Source: Rhodocyclaceae bacterium (GTDB taxonomy: Bacteria; Pseudomonadota; Gammaproteobacteria; Burkholderiales; Rhodocyclaceae). From it: a DNA stretch of 64,000 nucleotides. The notes below the pieces were generated by a model. The model was not told the origin of the DNA and made no database searches. It worked only from the letters and a program-made list of their open reading frames with translations. The DNA lies in contig WBUF01000006.1 of the NCBI GenBank assembly GCA_008933825.1, forward strand, positions 1 to 64,000, read 5' to 3'. Shown here in pieces: positions 55,482 to 64,000 of the stretch (positions are counted from its first letter, which is position 1; every line of letters starts with the position of its first letter). The position numbers were made by a program, and so were the translations under genes.

Positions 55482-58400
55482 TTATCGCTCCGACTCGCGA
55501 TACCAATACACCTTGCTGGCGCCACCGATCGTGCCGATCTGCCTGTAGAGCAGCCTGCCCTCGGCGACGTTTACCACGAAGACCTTCTTGCCGCGCACGA
55601 TCAGCGAGCCGGTCGGTATGTAGCCGCGCACTGCGAGGCCGACGTACTGGCGCCGCTGCTGCGCCGTGACGCCCGCGCCGGCCGCATACGTTCCCGTCAC
55701 GACGCTGCCGTCGAGGGCGCTCATGCCGTACAGGGTGCCCTTGCCGGGGGGCACGCAGGCGCTGATCGACAGGTTCGGGCTGTAGGTCGAGAAGCTGAGG
55801 ATGTTGCGGTAGACCGTCGGTGCCGAAGTCATCTTTTCTCCCGCGGCGAAGTCCATGTACCAGCCGGTCTTTGTGCTCCAGGGCGTGCCGCCGAGCAGCG
55901 TGTTGAAGTCCGTCTCCGTGAAGGAATTGGTGATGTCGAGGAGATTGCCCGGATAGGCGATCGTCGGGTCCGCGGTGGCCGCCAGCCCGATGCCGGTGTC
56001 CTTGAGCATGAACATCTTGTCCACGCTCGCCGTGTTGAGCGGATGCTCGCGGTCGCCGGTGCCGATATACACGGCATCGTAGCGCTGCCCCTTGAAGTTC
56101 TGCTTCACCACCGAAGGCGGGAAGAGGATCTTGCGGTTCGGCGCCGTGCCGGGAAGGGCGAAGGGGTCCGACAGCGCCGCGAAATGCTTAGCCGTCCAGG
56201 CAGCGGGGTCGACGTTATTGACGTCGAAGCGCCAGACATTGGCCGCCATGTCGCCGACGTAGATGCGGTCGAGCATTCCCTGGCTGTCCAGGTCGGTATT
56301 GAGCGCCGCCACGTCCGAGGGGATGCTGAAATCCATGCCGCCGGTGGTGGCGTGCGTGAAGGCCTTCAGCAGGACGGAGTCGTCGCCCCGGATGATATAC
56401 ACCCCGCGTCCCATGGTGTCCGCCGCCGAGATCGCGGCGTTGTCCTGGTTCGGGTCGTAGCCGCCGCCGAAGATGATCGCCGGCACGGAGGGGTCGGCGA
56501 TGGCGCGCACGCGTCCGACGGCCGGAGTCGACCATGCGTAGCCCATCTCGGCGAAATCGGCCGATGCGGCGCAGCTCACGCCCGAGCAGCGCGTGGTGTT
56601 GGTGATCTTCCATATCAGACGCGGGTTCTCGACGTCCGTGACATCGAGGCCGTAATAGGCGCGGCCGCCGCGGCGCAGGCCGAAGAACAGGTAGGCCTTT
56701 TCACCGGCAGCATTGCCGATGATGCCATCGCCGTTGGCGTCGTGGGTCCACACCGCCGGGGCGCCGTCCGCCAGGGTCAGGTGCTGGCCCGCCAGGTTGT
56801 TCTTGATATCGACGATGCGCGAGATCGTCTCCTCGAGCAGGAAGCTCCACTTCTCCGCTCCTGTCTTGGCGTCGACCGCGCGGAGCAGGCCTTCGTTGGT
56901 GAGGAAGAACAGGACCTGCGAGGTGGCGAGCTGGCCGCCGCCGACTTCCGGATCCGCCACCGGGGTGGGGTTGTAGGTGATCAGCGCCGGACGCGAGTGC
57001 AGCACGTCGTAGTGCGGCCAGGTCTGCCAGGCCGTGCAGGCCGTGCCGGCGCTGGCGTCGGCGCAGTTCGGATCCGAAGGATTCCCGCCGCGGACGAAAT
57101 TGATCAGCATGGAGCGGGTGGCGTCGCTCATGCCGGCGTTGCCGAGCCGGGACTTGGTCAGCAACGCGGTGTTGGACTCCGTGACCGCGTTGCCGCCGTC
57201 GAGGATGTTGGCGCTGCCGGAGGTCGATTCGAGCAGCGCGCCGGGGTCGGTGATGATGGTGAATACCCTTCGCGTGGAGGGGTTCCAGACGCCGTCGTCC
57301 TTGAGCCGCTGGCCCGAGCCGCCGAGGTTGGGCTTGGAGCCGTCCTGGGTGTTGGCCGGGTTCCAGAAACTGACCGCGGCCGGATTGACGACCACGGTCT
57401 GCTCGCCGGTGATCGGGTCGGTTTCCACCTGTTCGATGTTCTTGACGGTGCCGCCCGACAGTACCGTCTTGCCGACCAGGCACAGTTCGATCGGCGCGTC
57501 CGGCACGACCGTGCGTCCGCAATTCGTTTCGCCCTCGCCGAAGCGGAACTGCTTGACCGTGCCGCTCCAGGCCTGGCTATTGGAGGGACCGAAGAAGGCG
57601 AGGTATACCTGCTCGCCGCTCTCGCTGCGGTTCAGGGCGGACAGCGGCACGGTCGGCGCCGACACGGTCGGGTTCCACTCGCGGATGGCCGCGACGGCGG
57701 CGGTGAGTGCCGCCGCCAGTTCGTCGCTGTCGTTGGCGACGTAGTTGTTGCCGCCGGAGCGGGTCGCCGCCTGCTGCAGCACCGGCGTGTTGGCGCCGGC
57801 GAAGCCGATGGTGTAGGTCACCACCGGCTGGCGGCCCGTGATCGCGGTGTTCATATCCGAGACGGACATGTAATAGGCCAGCTCGTCCAGCCAGATGTAG
57901 CCGCCGTCGTTTGCGGTTCCGGCCAGGTCCGTCGGCCCGTAGGGCAGGCCGGCGTCTTCGAACTGGCCGCTCCCCGTGTCCGCCTGATTGACGTCGACCC
58001 GGGTATCGGGCGAGACCGTGCCTGCAGCCACGGAATCGCTCAGTGCCTTGATGGCCGTGTTGGCGGAGAAGTCGTCCTCGGGGCCGCCGTCCGTCATGAG
58101 CACGACGAAGTTCTTCTGGCAGGCCGCCGGCAGGCCCGTGACCGGGTCCAGGCTGCTGGCCATGGGCGAGACATAGTTGCCGCTGGAGCCGGTGCAGTCG
58201 GCGCCGCCGCCGGGCGTGGCGAAGGCGGTCTTGTCGCAGCCAGCCGCGACTGCGCCTCCGGCCGCAGCGGCGGTGCTCAGGCGGCCGAACACCGGCGCCT
58301 CGCCGCGGAAGTAGCGGTAGGCTTCGTAGAGCGACTCGGCCAGCGGCGTGCGCGACGCGGCGACGAGGTTGTTGATCTTGCCGATCAGCACCGCGCGGTT

Positions 58401-60971
58401 GGCATAATCGGTCAGTTCGCTGCCCGAGCAGGGCGGCACTGCCACGGTGACCCCGCTGACGGTGGTGCCGGCGGCCGTGCTGAGCACCAGCACCGTGCCG
58501 GCGACGCTGAGCACCGTGGCGTTGAGGTTGCCCCCCGCCGTGCCGGCGCCGGGCACGGTGATGGCGTTGCCGACGCCGAAGCCGGGATTGGAGGCCAGGG
58601 TCAGCACGGCGCTGCCCGCCGTCATGCTGGCGGTCGTCGTCGGGCTGGCAAGCGAGCAGTTCTTCGGCCCCATGGTGGTCATCTTGTGTACGATGTTGCC
58701 GCCTTCGGCGAAGGAGCTCGTGTCGCGCTTGTTGAAGACCATCAGGCCGAAGCGCACGCCGTTGGTGGTCGCCACCAGGTCGGTCAGGGCGTCCTTGGCG
58801 ATCTGTAGCCGGGTCTTGCGGCCGATGGGGTGGCCGTTCGGGCCCTTCGGGCCGAATTTCCAGTTGAGGTAATTGACCGAGTACATGTCCACGGCCGGGT
58901 AGCTCACGCCGGGATTAGCGGCGACATAGGGCTTGTTGCCGCCGACGGCGGTCGACCAGGCTTCGTTGAAGGGGATGTTGGACTGGTTGCTGAGATAGCT
59001 GTTGCCGGGATTGCCGGAGGCGCCGTTGTCGGCCTTGCAGTCATGATTGAGGTAGTCGTCCCTGGCCGCGAGGGTATGCACGAAATAGTCCGTCGTGGAG
59101 GCGCCGCTGGTGACGGTGCGATCCGTGCAGGGGTCGGTTCCGCTAACCCAATAGCAGCCGGCGACGCCCTCGCGGGTCGGACAGTTTTGCGACAGGTCGC
59201 TGTTGTCGGAGCAGTTGCTGGTGGCGCTGCCGAGGACGGCGTTGTTCATGACAATGCTGTTGCGCGTGACCGTGCTTCCCCCGGCCGTGCAATAACTGGT
59301 GCTGGTGGCGCCGGATTCGCAGGAGGCGGCCCCTAAACCATAGCCCTCGCCCCTGCAGCTGCCGGAGCAGGTGCCGCCGTAATACCAGGTGCCCTCGCCC
59401 TCCACGTAATTCGACAGCCGCCCCGACCAGGCGCAGCCGGTGCGGTTGGCATTGACGAAATTGCTGCCTGTATTGGGGGTGCCGCAAGCCGCGGGGAGGG
59501 TCGAGCAGTCGCTGCCGGAGGTCCCTGTCGACTGGCAGCTTGCACCCGACCGCACCCAATAGCGGGCGGTGTTGCTGCCGTCGTTGTTGCCCGTGGCGGC
59601 GATGACCGCCTGGTTGCCGCCCGTGCCCGGATCGGAATCGATGGTGCATGTGCGGGTGCACAGCGTCGCGCCGCCGCCGGTGTTCAGTCGGAGCAGCGTG
59701 GCATCGGTGTCGTAATAGGCGGGTGTGCCGAGCTTGATGTCGTAGCTTGGGACGGGAAGGGTCTGGTCCCGGTTGCCTTTCCAGGCGAGACTGAAGGCGT
59801 TGCCAGTGGTGGGCGCGTTGCCGTAATAAGTTGCCTGGTAGGTCGTCAGCGTGTTGACGAGGACCGTGCTGTTATAGCCGTTAACACTGTCCGCGAAGTT
59901 GAATCCGCCCAGGTCGGCCTTGAGATCGGTCCAGCCGGCGCGGTCGCCCGCCTTGCGGGTGCGAATCGGCTGCCCCCTTTCGCCGATGTTGGTCCAGCCG
60001 TTGCTGAAAGCCGCCTGCCGCGGCCAGGAATCGCGCACCGGGTTGACACCCGCCGCGGGAGGGCCGAGGAATTCGTCGCGGGCGCGGATGCCGTTGCCGA
60101 TGGTGCCGACGGCCGAACCGGCGGCGATGGTATAGGTACCGCTGGCGGGGGTCTGGCCGGAGCCGACCGTCGTCGGATAGGCGGTGTCCCCGTCCGCCGC
60201 CCTGCCGTTGCGCAGGTCGAGCCAGCGCTCCCAGCGCTGCCATTCCTGATTCAGGTATTTTCCCGTGTTCTTGGCATAGGCCGTCGGGGCGAATACGGTC
60301 GAGGGCAGCAGTTCGGGCGCGGAGGCGGCGCACTTGTTGTAGCCTCGGAGATCGTTGTTCGAGAAGCTGATGCCGCCGCGCAGGCCGCTGATTTCCCGCA
60401 CCCCGCCCGCCCAGCGGTTGAAGGAGGGGGAGCGCAGGCGCGCATCCGTTTCCGCGGTGCCGGCCGGAAGCCAGTGGATCCAGTTGGCGTTGCTGTAGTT
60501 GCGATAGGTGTTGCGCGCGCCGGGATCGCCGGGCTCGGTGGCGTTGGCGTAATTTTTCGCCGCAGTCCACAATGCCTGCCGGTCGGCCAGGGTGGCGCCG
60601 GCCCAGAAGCCGTACTTGCTGAAGGGCGTGGCGGATTGCGCGGCGGTGGAAATCCTGCTCGCGTGTTCCGTCGTCTGCTCACTATTCTGGATGATGCCGA
60701 TGTCGTTCCAGAGATACTCGGTGTGCGAGTCGTAGGCGCCGGGATACTCGCGCCAGGGCTCCGGAATGTTCATCGAGTCGGAGGTGTCGATGAGCATCAG
60801 GATGTTCGGCTCCGAGGCGCCGCCGGATGCAGTAGACGTGTAGATGACGAAATCGCCCGTGCTGCTGTTGGGCGGCACCTGCGCCCAGACGGGCAGGGTG
60901 GCCGCCGGGTTGACGAGGGCGGCGATCAGGGTCCAGGCCAGGCTGCGCTTGAGCAGAGAATTCGGTTTCAT
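55482..60971 (-). CDS. pilY1: PilY1-type pilus tip adhesin with a large Cys-rich insertion
   Basis: 1829 residues, well above the 1000-1200 usual for PilY1/PilC. A signal peptide (LLKRSLAWTLIAALVNPAATLPVWA) precedes a VWA domain that opens with MLIDTSDSMN (about 57) but seems split. Its next recognisable parts are RFGLMVFNKRD (about 730-750) and FVVLMTDGGPEDD (about 955). The C-terminal PilY1 beta-propeller starts near 1357 (LFFLTNEGLLRAVDAKTGAEKW) with a calcium site DANGDGIIGN. It is thought to sit at the type IV pilus tip and control adhesion and retraction. It is last in the fimT-pilVWX-pilY1 operon. Confidence 0.92.
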   Translation of the reverse strand: MKPNSLLKRSLAWTLIAALVNPAATLPVWAQVPPNSSTGDFVIYTSTASGGASEPNILMLIDTSDSMNIPEPWREYPGAYDSHTEYLWNDIGIIQNSEQTTEHASRISTAAQSATPFSKYGFWAGATLADRQALWTAAKNYANATEPGDPGARNTYRNYSNANWIHWLPAGTAETDARLRSPSFNRWAGGVREISGLRGGISFSNNDLRGYNKCAASAPELLPSTVFAPTAYAKNTGKYLNQEWQRWERWLDLRNGRAADGDTAYPTTVGSGQTPASGTYTIAAGSAVGTIGNGIRARDEFLGPPAAGVNPVRDSWPRQAAFSNGWTNIGERGQPIRTRKAGDRAGWTDLKADLGGFNFADSVNGYNSTVLVNTLTTYQATYYGNAPTTGNAFSLAWKGNRDQTLPVPSYDIKLGTPAYYDTDATLLRLNTGGGATLCTRTCTIDSDPGTGGNQAVIAATGNNDGSNTARYWVRSGASCQSTGTSGSDCSTLPAACGTPNTGSNFVNANRTGCAWSGRLSNYVEGEGTWYYGGTCSGSCRGEGYGLGAASCESGATSTSYCTAGGSTVTRNSIVMNNAVLGSATSNCSDNSDLSQNCPTREGVAGCYWVSGTDPCTDRTVTSGASTTDYFVHTLAARDDYLNHDCKADNGASGNPGNSYLSNQSNIPFNEAWSTAVGGNKPYVAANPGVSYPAVDMYSVNYLNWKFGPKGPNGHPIGRKTRLQIAKDALTDLVATTNGVRFGLMVFNKRDTSSFAEGGNIVHKMTTMGPKNCSLASPTTTASMTAGSAVLTLASNPGFGVGNAITVPGAGTAGGNLNATVLSVAGTVLVLSTAAGTTVSGVTVAVPPCSGSELTDYANRAVLIGKINNLVAASRTPLAESLYEAYRYFRGEAPVFGRLSTAAAAGGAVAAGCDKTAFATPGGGADCTGSSGNYVSPMASSLDPVTGLPAACQKNFVVLMTDGGPEDDFSANTAIKALSDSVAAGTVSPDTRVDVNQADTGSGQFEDAGLPYGPTDLAGTANDGGYIWLDELAYYMSVSDMNTAITGRQPVVTYTIGFAGANTPVLQQAATRSGGNNYVANDSDELAAALTAAVAAIREWNPTVSAPTVPLSALNRSESGEQVYLAFFGPSNSQAWSGTVKQFRFGEGETNCGRTVVPDAPIELCLVGKTVLSGGTVKNIEQVETDPITGEQTVVVNPAAVSFWNPANTQDGSKPNLGGSGQRLKDDGVWNPSTRRVFTIITDPGALLESTSGSANILDGGNAVTESNTALLTKSRLGNAGMSDATRSMLINFVRGGNPSDPNCADASAGTACTAWQTWPHYDVLHSRPALITYNPTPVADPEVGGGQLATSQVLFFLTNEGLLRAVDAKTGAEKWSFLLEETISRIVDIKNNLAGQHLTLADGAPAVWTHDANGDGIIGNAAGEKAYLFFGLRRGGRAYYGLDVTDVENPRLIWKITNTTRCSGVSCAASADFAEMGYAWSTPAVGRVRAIADPSVPAIIFGGGYDPNQDNAAISAADTMGRGVYIIRGDDSVLLKAFTHATTGGMDFSIPSDVAALNTDLDSQGMLDRIYVGDMAANVWRFDVNNVDPAAWTAKHFAALSDPFALPGTAPNRKILFPPSVVKQNFKGQRYDAVYIGTGDREHPLNTASVDKMFMLKDTGIGLAATADPTIAYPGNLLDITNSFTETDFNTLLGGTPWSTKTGWYMDFAAGEKMTSAPTVYRNILSFSTYSPNLSISACVPPGKGTLYGMSALDGSVVTGTYAAGAGVTAQQRRQYVGLAVRGYIPTGSLIVRGKKVFVVNVAEGRLLYRQIGTIGGASKVYWYRESER

Positions 60972-61012
60972 GGTTCCACCTGTTTCGTCGGACAGACTTG
61001 AATGGATTGGTG

Positions 61013-61543
61013 TCAGCAACTGCCGGGCGGCAAGGGGGTCTTGATGCCCTGGTGCACCGTGCTGCGCCCTGAAAACGTGCCTTCCGACACCGCCTGGATG
61101 TCCAGGAACAGGGCCTGCAGGCCGCCGCCCAGCTGGTTTCCGCTGCCGACGCCGGAGTCGTCGGCACAGGCGATCTGCTGCACGGAAAGCGTGACGGCGC
61201 TGCCCTCGAGGGTCTTCGTCATGGTGCGATTCGGCGCCGTGCCGGCGACGGTGATCGTGCCGTCCGTCGTGATGAAGCAGGATAGGGCGGCATCCGCCGT
61301 CACCAGGCAGTCCTTCGAGAAGCGGCCGTTGTTCTCGTTGATGTAAGAGGAAATCATGGCCTCGGCGTTGGAGAAGTTCAGCTCCGCCTGGTGGCTCACG
61401 CCGCCGAGCTTCAGCTCGATCACGGATGTCCGTAGCATGCCGATGACGAGCAGGGTCATGACGGCCAGGACCACCAGGGAGACGATGAGTACCACGCCGC
61501 GCTGGGCGCGTGGCATGACGGCTGCTGCGCTTACGTTCAGCAT
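61013..61543 (-). CDS. pilX: Minor pilin-associated protein PilX
   Basis: 176 residues. Start MLNVSAAAVMPRAQRGVVLIVSLVVLAVMTLLVIGM: the RGVVLIVSL membrane segment is typical of PilX, which lacks the usual Glu5. It primes pilus assembly with PilV, PilW and FimU/T and carries PilY1. It overlaps pilW by 7 nt. pilY1 follows after 41 nt. Confidence 0.92.
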   Translation of the reverse strand: MLNVSAAAVMPRAQRGVVLIVSLVVLAVMTLLVIGMLRTSVIELKLGGVSHQAELNFSNAEAMISSYINENNGRFSKDCLVTADAALSCFITTDGTITVAGTAPNRTMTKTLEGSAVTLSVQQIACADDSGVGSGNQLGGGLQALFLDIQAVSEGTFSGRSTVHQGIKTPLPPGSC

Positions 61544-62715
61544 GTGCCCACCAATCCGCGCCTCTGGGCGCAATTGCGCACCTGCGCCGTCTGCGAGAAA
61601 ACGTGCCGCTTGAAGTCGCAGTCGACGCCCGGCGTGCAGGTGAAGACGACGCCGCCGCCCAGGTTGTAGGTCTTGCCGGCGTCGTCGTATCCGGCCGTCC
61701 GCGTCGTCGTGCGCACGAGGACGTCGATCCGCACGGCAGTGATCGATTCCCCCAGGCCGGCGGGGTTGCCGGTGTAGCGGTCCGGGATCCCGTCCTGGTT
61801 GTCATCGACGCCGTACAGCAGGGTCAGGCGCTCGACACCTTCCACCAGCGGGGTCAGCTGCATGGCGGTGCCGACCAGTTCGTGCCGCACCAGGGTGGGA
61901 ATGGAGCGTCCGCCGTCGTCGGTGCCGGCCGGGGAGCAGTCGGTCGCCGGGGGGGTCGGCCGGCTGCACGGGCGGATGTAATAGACATGGGACTGGTATT
62001 CGAAAACCGGGCCCTCGCACAGGGCGCATACGACGCCGCTGCTGGGCGTGTAGGCACGGTGCTGCCCGGAGGCGCGCAGCGCGGCATAGCCGCTGCCTTG
62101 GAAAATGATGGTGTTGGGGTCCTGCGCCGGGGAGGACTGCACGTAGATCGTGTTGGCGAAATTCGGCTCGGCGGTGAGGTCGTCGAGCAGATTGTCGTTG
62201 TTGTTGCGGTCCCAGACGCGATATCCCGGCGCGCCGCGCAGTGCGATCACCGGGCTGCCGCTCAGGAAGTTGTTGCCGGTGATGCACGGGTAGGCCGCGG
62301 CGACGCTGGCCGGCGTCAGCGTGTTGTCGACCGAAATGGGGAGTTCCATGTTGAGCGCCGCGCCGGGCGCATTGACGGCGGCGCCGCAATCGTTGGCGAT
62401 GGCGATGGCCGCGCGCAGGGTCGGGTCGATCGAGCCGACGCTGGCGGCCCAGCCGTAGAAGCCGGCCGTGCGCACGTCGTCGAGCAGGTAGCGCAGGGCC
62501 AGCGCCCCGTTTTCCTGGAGCCGCGCGAAATCGTCCTGCACCTTGAAATTGCGCGACGTGCCAGAGAGCATGACGACGAGGCCGAGGCTGAGCACAAGCC
62601 CGATCGCCAGGCCGACCATCAGCTCGACAAGGGAGAGCCCGGCCTGAGGAGCGCGCCCGGGGACGGCGCGGCGATGGCGGTACGGGACGGGGAACGTGTG
62701 GCGGAGCGGCATCAT
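61537..62715 (-). CDS. pilW: Minor pilin PilW
   Basis: 392 residues. The type IV prepilin-like segment is APQAGLSLVELMVGLAIGLVLSLGLVVML, with Glu5 of the mature chain. The long C-terminal ectodomain includes a possible calcium loop (DRNNNDNLLDD and DDNQDGIPD). It takes part in the pilus-initiation complex. ATG 62715 overlaps the pilV stop. Confidence 0.92.
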   Translation of the reverse strand: MMPLRHTFPVPYRHRRAVPGRAPQAGLSLVELMVGLAIGLVLSLGLVVMLSGTSRNFKVQDDFARLQENGALALRYLLDDVRTAGFYGWAASVGSIDPTLRAAIAIANDCGAAVNAPGAALNMELPISVDNTLTPASVAAAYPCITGNNFLSGSPVIALRGAPGYRVWDRNNNDNLLDDLTAEPNFANTIYVQSSPAQDPNTIIFQGSGYAALRASGQHRAYTPSSGVVCALCEGPVFEYQSHVYYIRPCSRPTPPATDCSPAGTDDGGRSIPTLVRHELVGTAMQLTPLVEGVERLTLLYGVDDNQDGIPDRYTGNPAGLGESITAVRIDVLVRTTTRTAGYDDAGKTYNLGGGVVFTCTPGVDCDFKRHVFSQTAQVRNCAQRRGLVGTC

Positions 62716-63380
62716 ATCGGCTCGAAAACGGTGATGTCGAGAGAGATCAGCCGGCGCGTGGCGTCGTTGAGGTTGCCTGCCGCGTCGACGTAAATGTTGA
62801 GATCGCGGGCGCAGATGGAAGCGCCGGGCGCGATGGTCGGCACATCGCCCTGCCAGGCCACGCTGATGCGGTAGGTGTTGGGCGGACTGGGCGCGGCCAG
62901 CGGCCCCTCGATGCAACCGCGCGCGTTGATGAGGCCACCCAGGCGCTGCCCCCCCACCGTGGCGGTTTCGCTGACGCCGAGCAGTTCGCCTTCCCACAAG
63001 GCGACATCGAAGCTCGACAGCTGCACGCGGTCGCAGGTGGCCGCGTTGCAGTCCGTGATGGTTGCGGTTTGCAAGGCATTCCAAAGCACGGGGTTGCCCG
63101 GGTCTCCGATCGGCATGGCGACCGGCGCCAGCCCCACGTAGGTGTTCAGCATGGTGACATTGCTGCCGCCGGTGAGCAGCATTGCCTGGTTGGCCTTGAT
63201 TCTCTCGGCCATGTCGTTGGCGATGGCCAGCGCCTGATGCCGCTGGTAGGCCTCGTAGGCGGCGCGATTGCCCTTGATGATGAGGCCGGCGATGCCGAGC
63301 ATGCCGAAGGCAAGGATGACCAGCGTGACGAGCACCTCGATCAGGCTGACGCCGCGCTGCGCGATGGGCTTGTGTCTCAT
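62712..63380 (-). CDS. pilV: Minor pilin PilV
   Basis: 222 residues. The class III signal and N-methylation site are AQRGVSLIEVLVTLVILAFGMLGIAGL, with mature Glu5. The ectodomain has several Cys (CNAATCDR, GCIEG, SICARD). The start MRHKPIAQRG overlaps the fimT stop (ATGA). Confidence 0.92.
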   Translation of the reverse strand: MRHKPIAQRGVSLIEVLVTLVILAFGMLGIAGLIIKGNRAAYEAYQRHQALAIANDMAERIKANQAMLLTGGSNVTMLNTYVGLAPVAMPIGDPGNPVLWNALQTATITDCNAATCDRVQLSSFDVALWEGELLGVSETATVGGQRLGGLINARGCIEGPLAAPSPPNTYRISVAWQGDVPTIAPGASICARDLNIYVDAAGNLNDATRRLISLDITVFEPI

Positions 63381-63961
63381 GGGCAGGCGACCCCCCCGTT
63401 GATGCCGCCGTTCTGCTCGATCGTGGACATGCGGCCGGACGCGCCGAAGAAGATGCTGCGGATCTTGTCGTTGCTGACGTCGCCGTCGCCCATGTCGTCG
63501 CTTACGGTAACCTGGTCGAGGTCGGTTACCGGCGTGTTGCGCACGATCCGCCCGTCGGGGCGAAACACGACGCGCTGGGCGAAGTCCGCGACATTCGAGC
63601 AAACCCGCAGCCTTTCCCCAGGCAGCGGCTGGGCGATCTTGAGTATCTCCTCGGCGGGCAGGTCGCATTGGCCGTTCCTCGGGTTGTTGTCGACGCAGAG
63701 GGTCCAGCCTTCCTTCCAGTTGCCGGCGACCCTTTGCTCGAGGATGACCTGACGGGTGTTGCCCAGGGCATCGGCCCGGGCGATCACGAGATCGTGGTGG
63801 ATGTCGGCGATGGCCGTGCGCACGCGCTGGTCGGCGACGAAGCCGGAAAACGACGGGACGCCGAAGCCGAGCAGGATTGCCATGATGGCAACGGTGATCA
63901 GCAGCTCAACGAGCGTAAACCCGCGCTGATGGCATGCCAGGGAACAGTCAATGCAGATCAT
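63377..63961 (-). CDS. fimT: Minor pseudopilin FimT/FimU (GspH family)
   Basis: 194 residues. The prepilin motif is CHQRGFTLVELLITVAIMAILLGFGVPSF with Glu5, followed by a GspH-type ectodomain (LVIARADALGNTRQVIL, WKEGWTLCVDNN, RVVFRPDGRI). FimT proteins take part in pilus initiation and, in some bacteria, DNA uptake. First gene seen of the minor-pilin operon. The last 39 bases of the window upstream of it show no clear promoter. Confidence 0.9.
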   Translation of the reverse strand: MICIDCSLACHQRGFTLVELLITVAIMAILLGFGVPSFSGFVADQRVRTAIADIHHDLVIARADALGNTRQVILEQRVAGNWKEGWTLCVDNNPRNGQCDLPAEEILKIAQPLPGERLRVCSNVADFAQRVVFRPDGRIVRNTPVTDLDQVTVSDDMGDGDVSNDKIRSIFFGASGRMSTIEQNGGINGGVACP

Positions 63962-64000
63962 GGGCTCGCCGGCTCACTTCTCGTCAAAGCGCAAATCCGT

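Noticed and set aside
55476..58808. 1110-codon open frame antisense to pilY1
   Set aside because: Low-complexity Arg/Gly/Val/Asp sequence typical of antisense frames in G+C-rich DNA; pilY1 on the other strand has signal, VWA and propeller motifs.
60972..61805. Upstream extension of the pilY1 frame
   Set aside because: The extension overlaps pilX and pilW in another frame and is Arg-rich. The ATG at 60971 has an SD and a proper signal peptide.

Overview
The window is a G+C-rich (mid-60s %) bacterial chromosome segment, densely coded on both strands. Gene content and order (ilvB-ilvH-ilvC-psd-pssA-leuA, rpsP-rimM-trmD-rplS, ribF-ileS-lspA-fkpB-ispH next to minor-pilin genes, and DUF3106/DUF3619/ECF sigma/RDD) point to a betaproteobacterium. 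A cytoplasmic sulfite-oxidation island suggests a sulfur-oxidising Rhodocyclales- or Nitrosomonadales-like organism. The genus cannot be fixed from sequence alone. No rRNA, tRNA, CRISPR, transposase or prophage is visible, and no gene-free stretch exceeds about 250 bp.

Layout. 1-4 kb: the 3' part of a CbbO/NorD-type von Willebrand protein, a PAS/HisKA_2 sensor kinase and thrH. 4.2-19.2 kb: the sulfur island. A minus-strand operon qmoA-qmoB-hdrC-hdrB (electron transfer between APS reductase and quinone) is preceded by an unknown 131-aa protein and a YfcE-type phosphodiesterase. Divergent from it run soeA-soeB-soeC (cytoplasmic sulfite:quinone oxidoreductase), tusA and a DsrE2-type protein (sulfur carriers), a FadL-type outer-membrane protein and a secreted unknown. 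The APS reductase genes aprBA are not in the window. 19.2-29.9 kb: MFS exporter, valS, small unknown, holC, pepA, lptFG (LPS export), RDD protein, DUF3106, DUF3619 and an ECF sigma factor. 30-37.5 kb: branched-chain amino-acid and phospholipid synthesis plus a YihY protein. 37.5-55.4 kb: PilZ-like unknown, ribosome/tRNA-modification operon, folE2, dxs-ispA-xseB, sulfurtransferase, queG, tsaE-amiC and ribF-ileS-lspA-fkpB-ispH. 55.5-64 kb: a minus-strand type IV pilus operon fimT-pilV-pilW-pilX-pilY1.

The most striking feature is not a gene. A 26-nt bipartite element, AAAAGTCAGT, then exactly nine variable bases, then ACGGCGG, occurs 13 times in either orientation. Nine copies lie inside or run into coding sequence and keep the host frame open, in at least five of the six possible frames. 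Examples are in soeA, ileS, lspA, queG, a sulfurtransferase and a sensor kinase. Two copies supply a gene's stop codon. A second family of double hairpins fills three of the four boundaries of the qmo/hdr operon (the thrH/hdrB, qmoB/hdrC and qmoA/qmoB junctions). Three further palindromic repeat types sit in the soeA-soeB, soeB-soeC and MFS-valS gaps. Other points of interest are an FNR-like box upstream of qmoA, a leucine-rich mini-ORF at the leuA promoter, an ECF sigma gene without a standard start codon, and a 1829-aa PilY1 with a large Cys-rich insertion.
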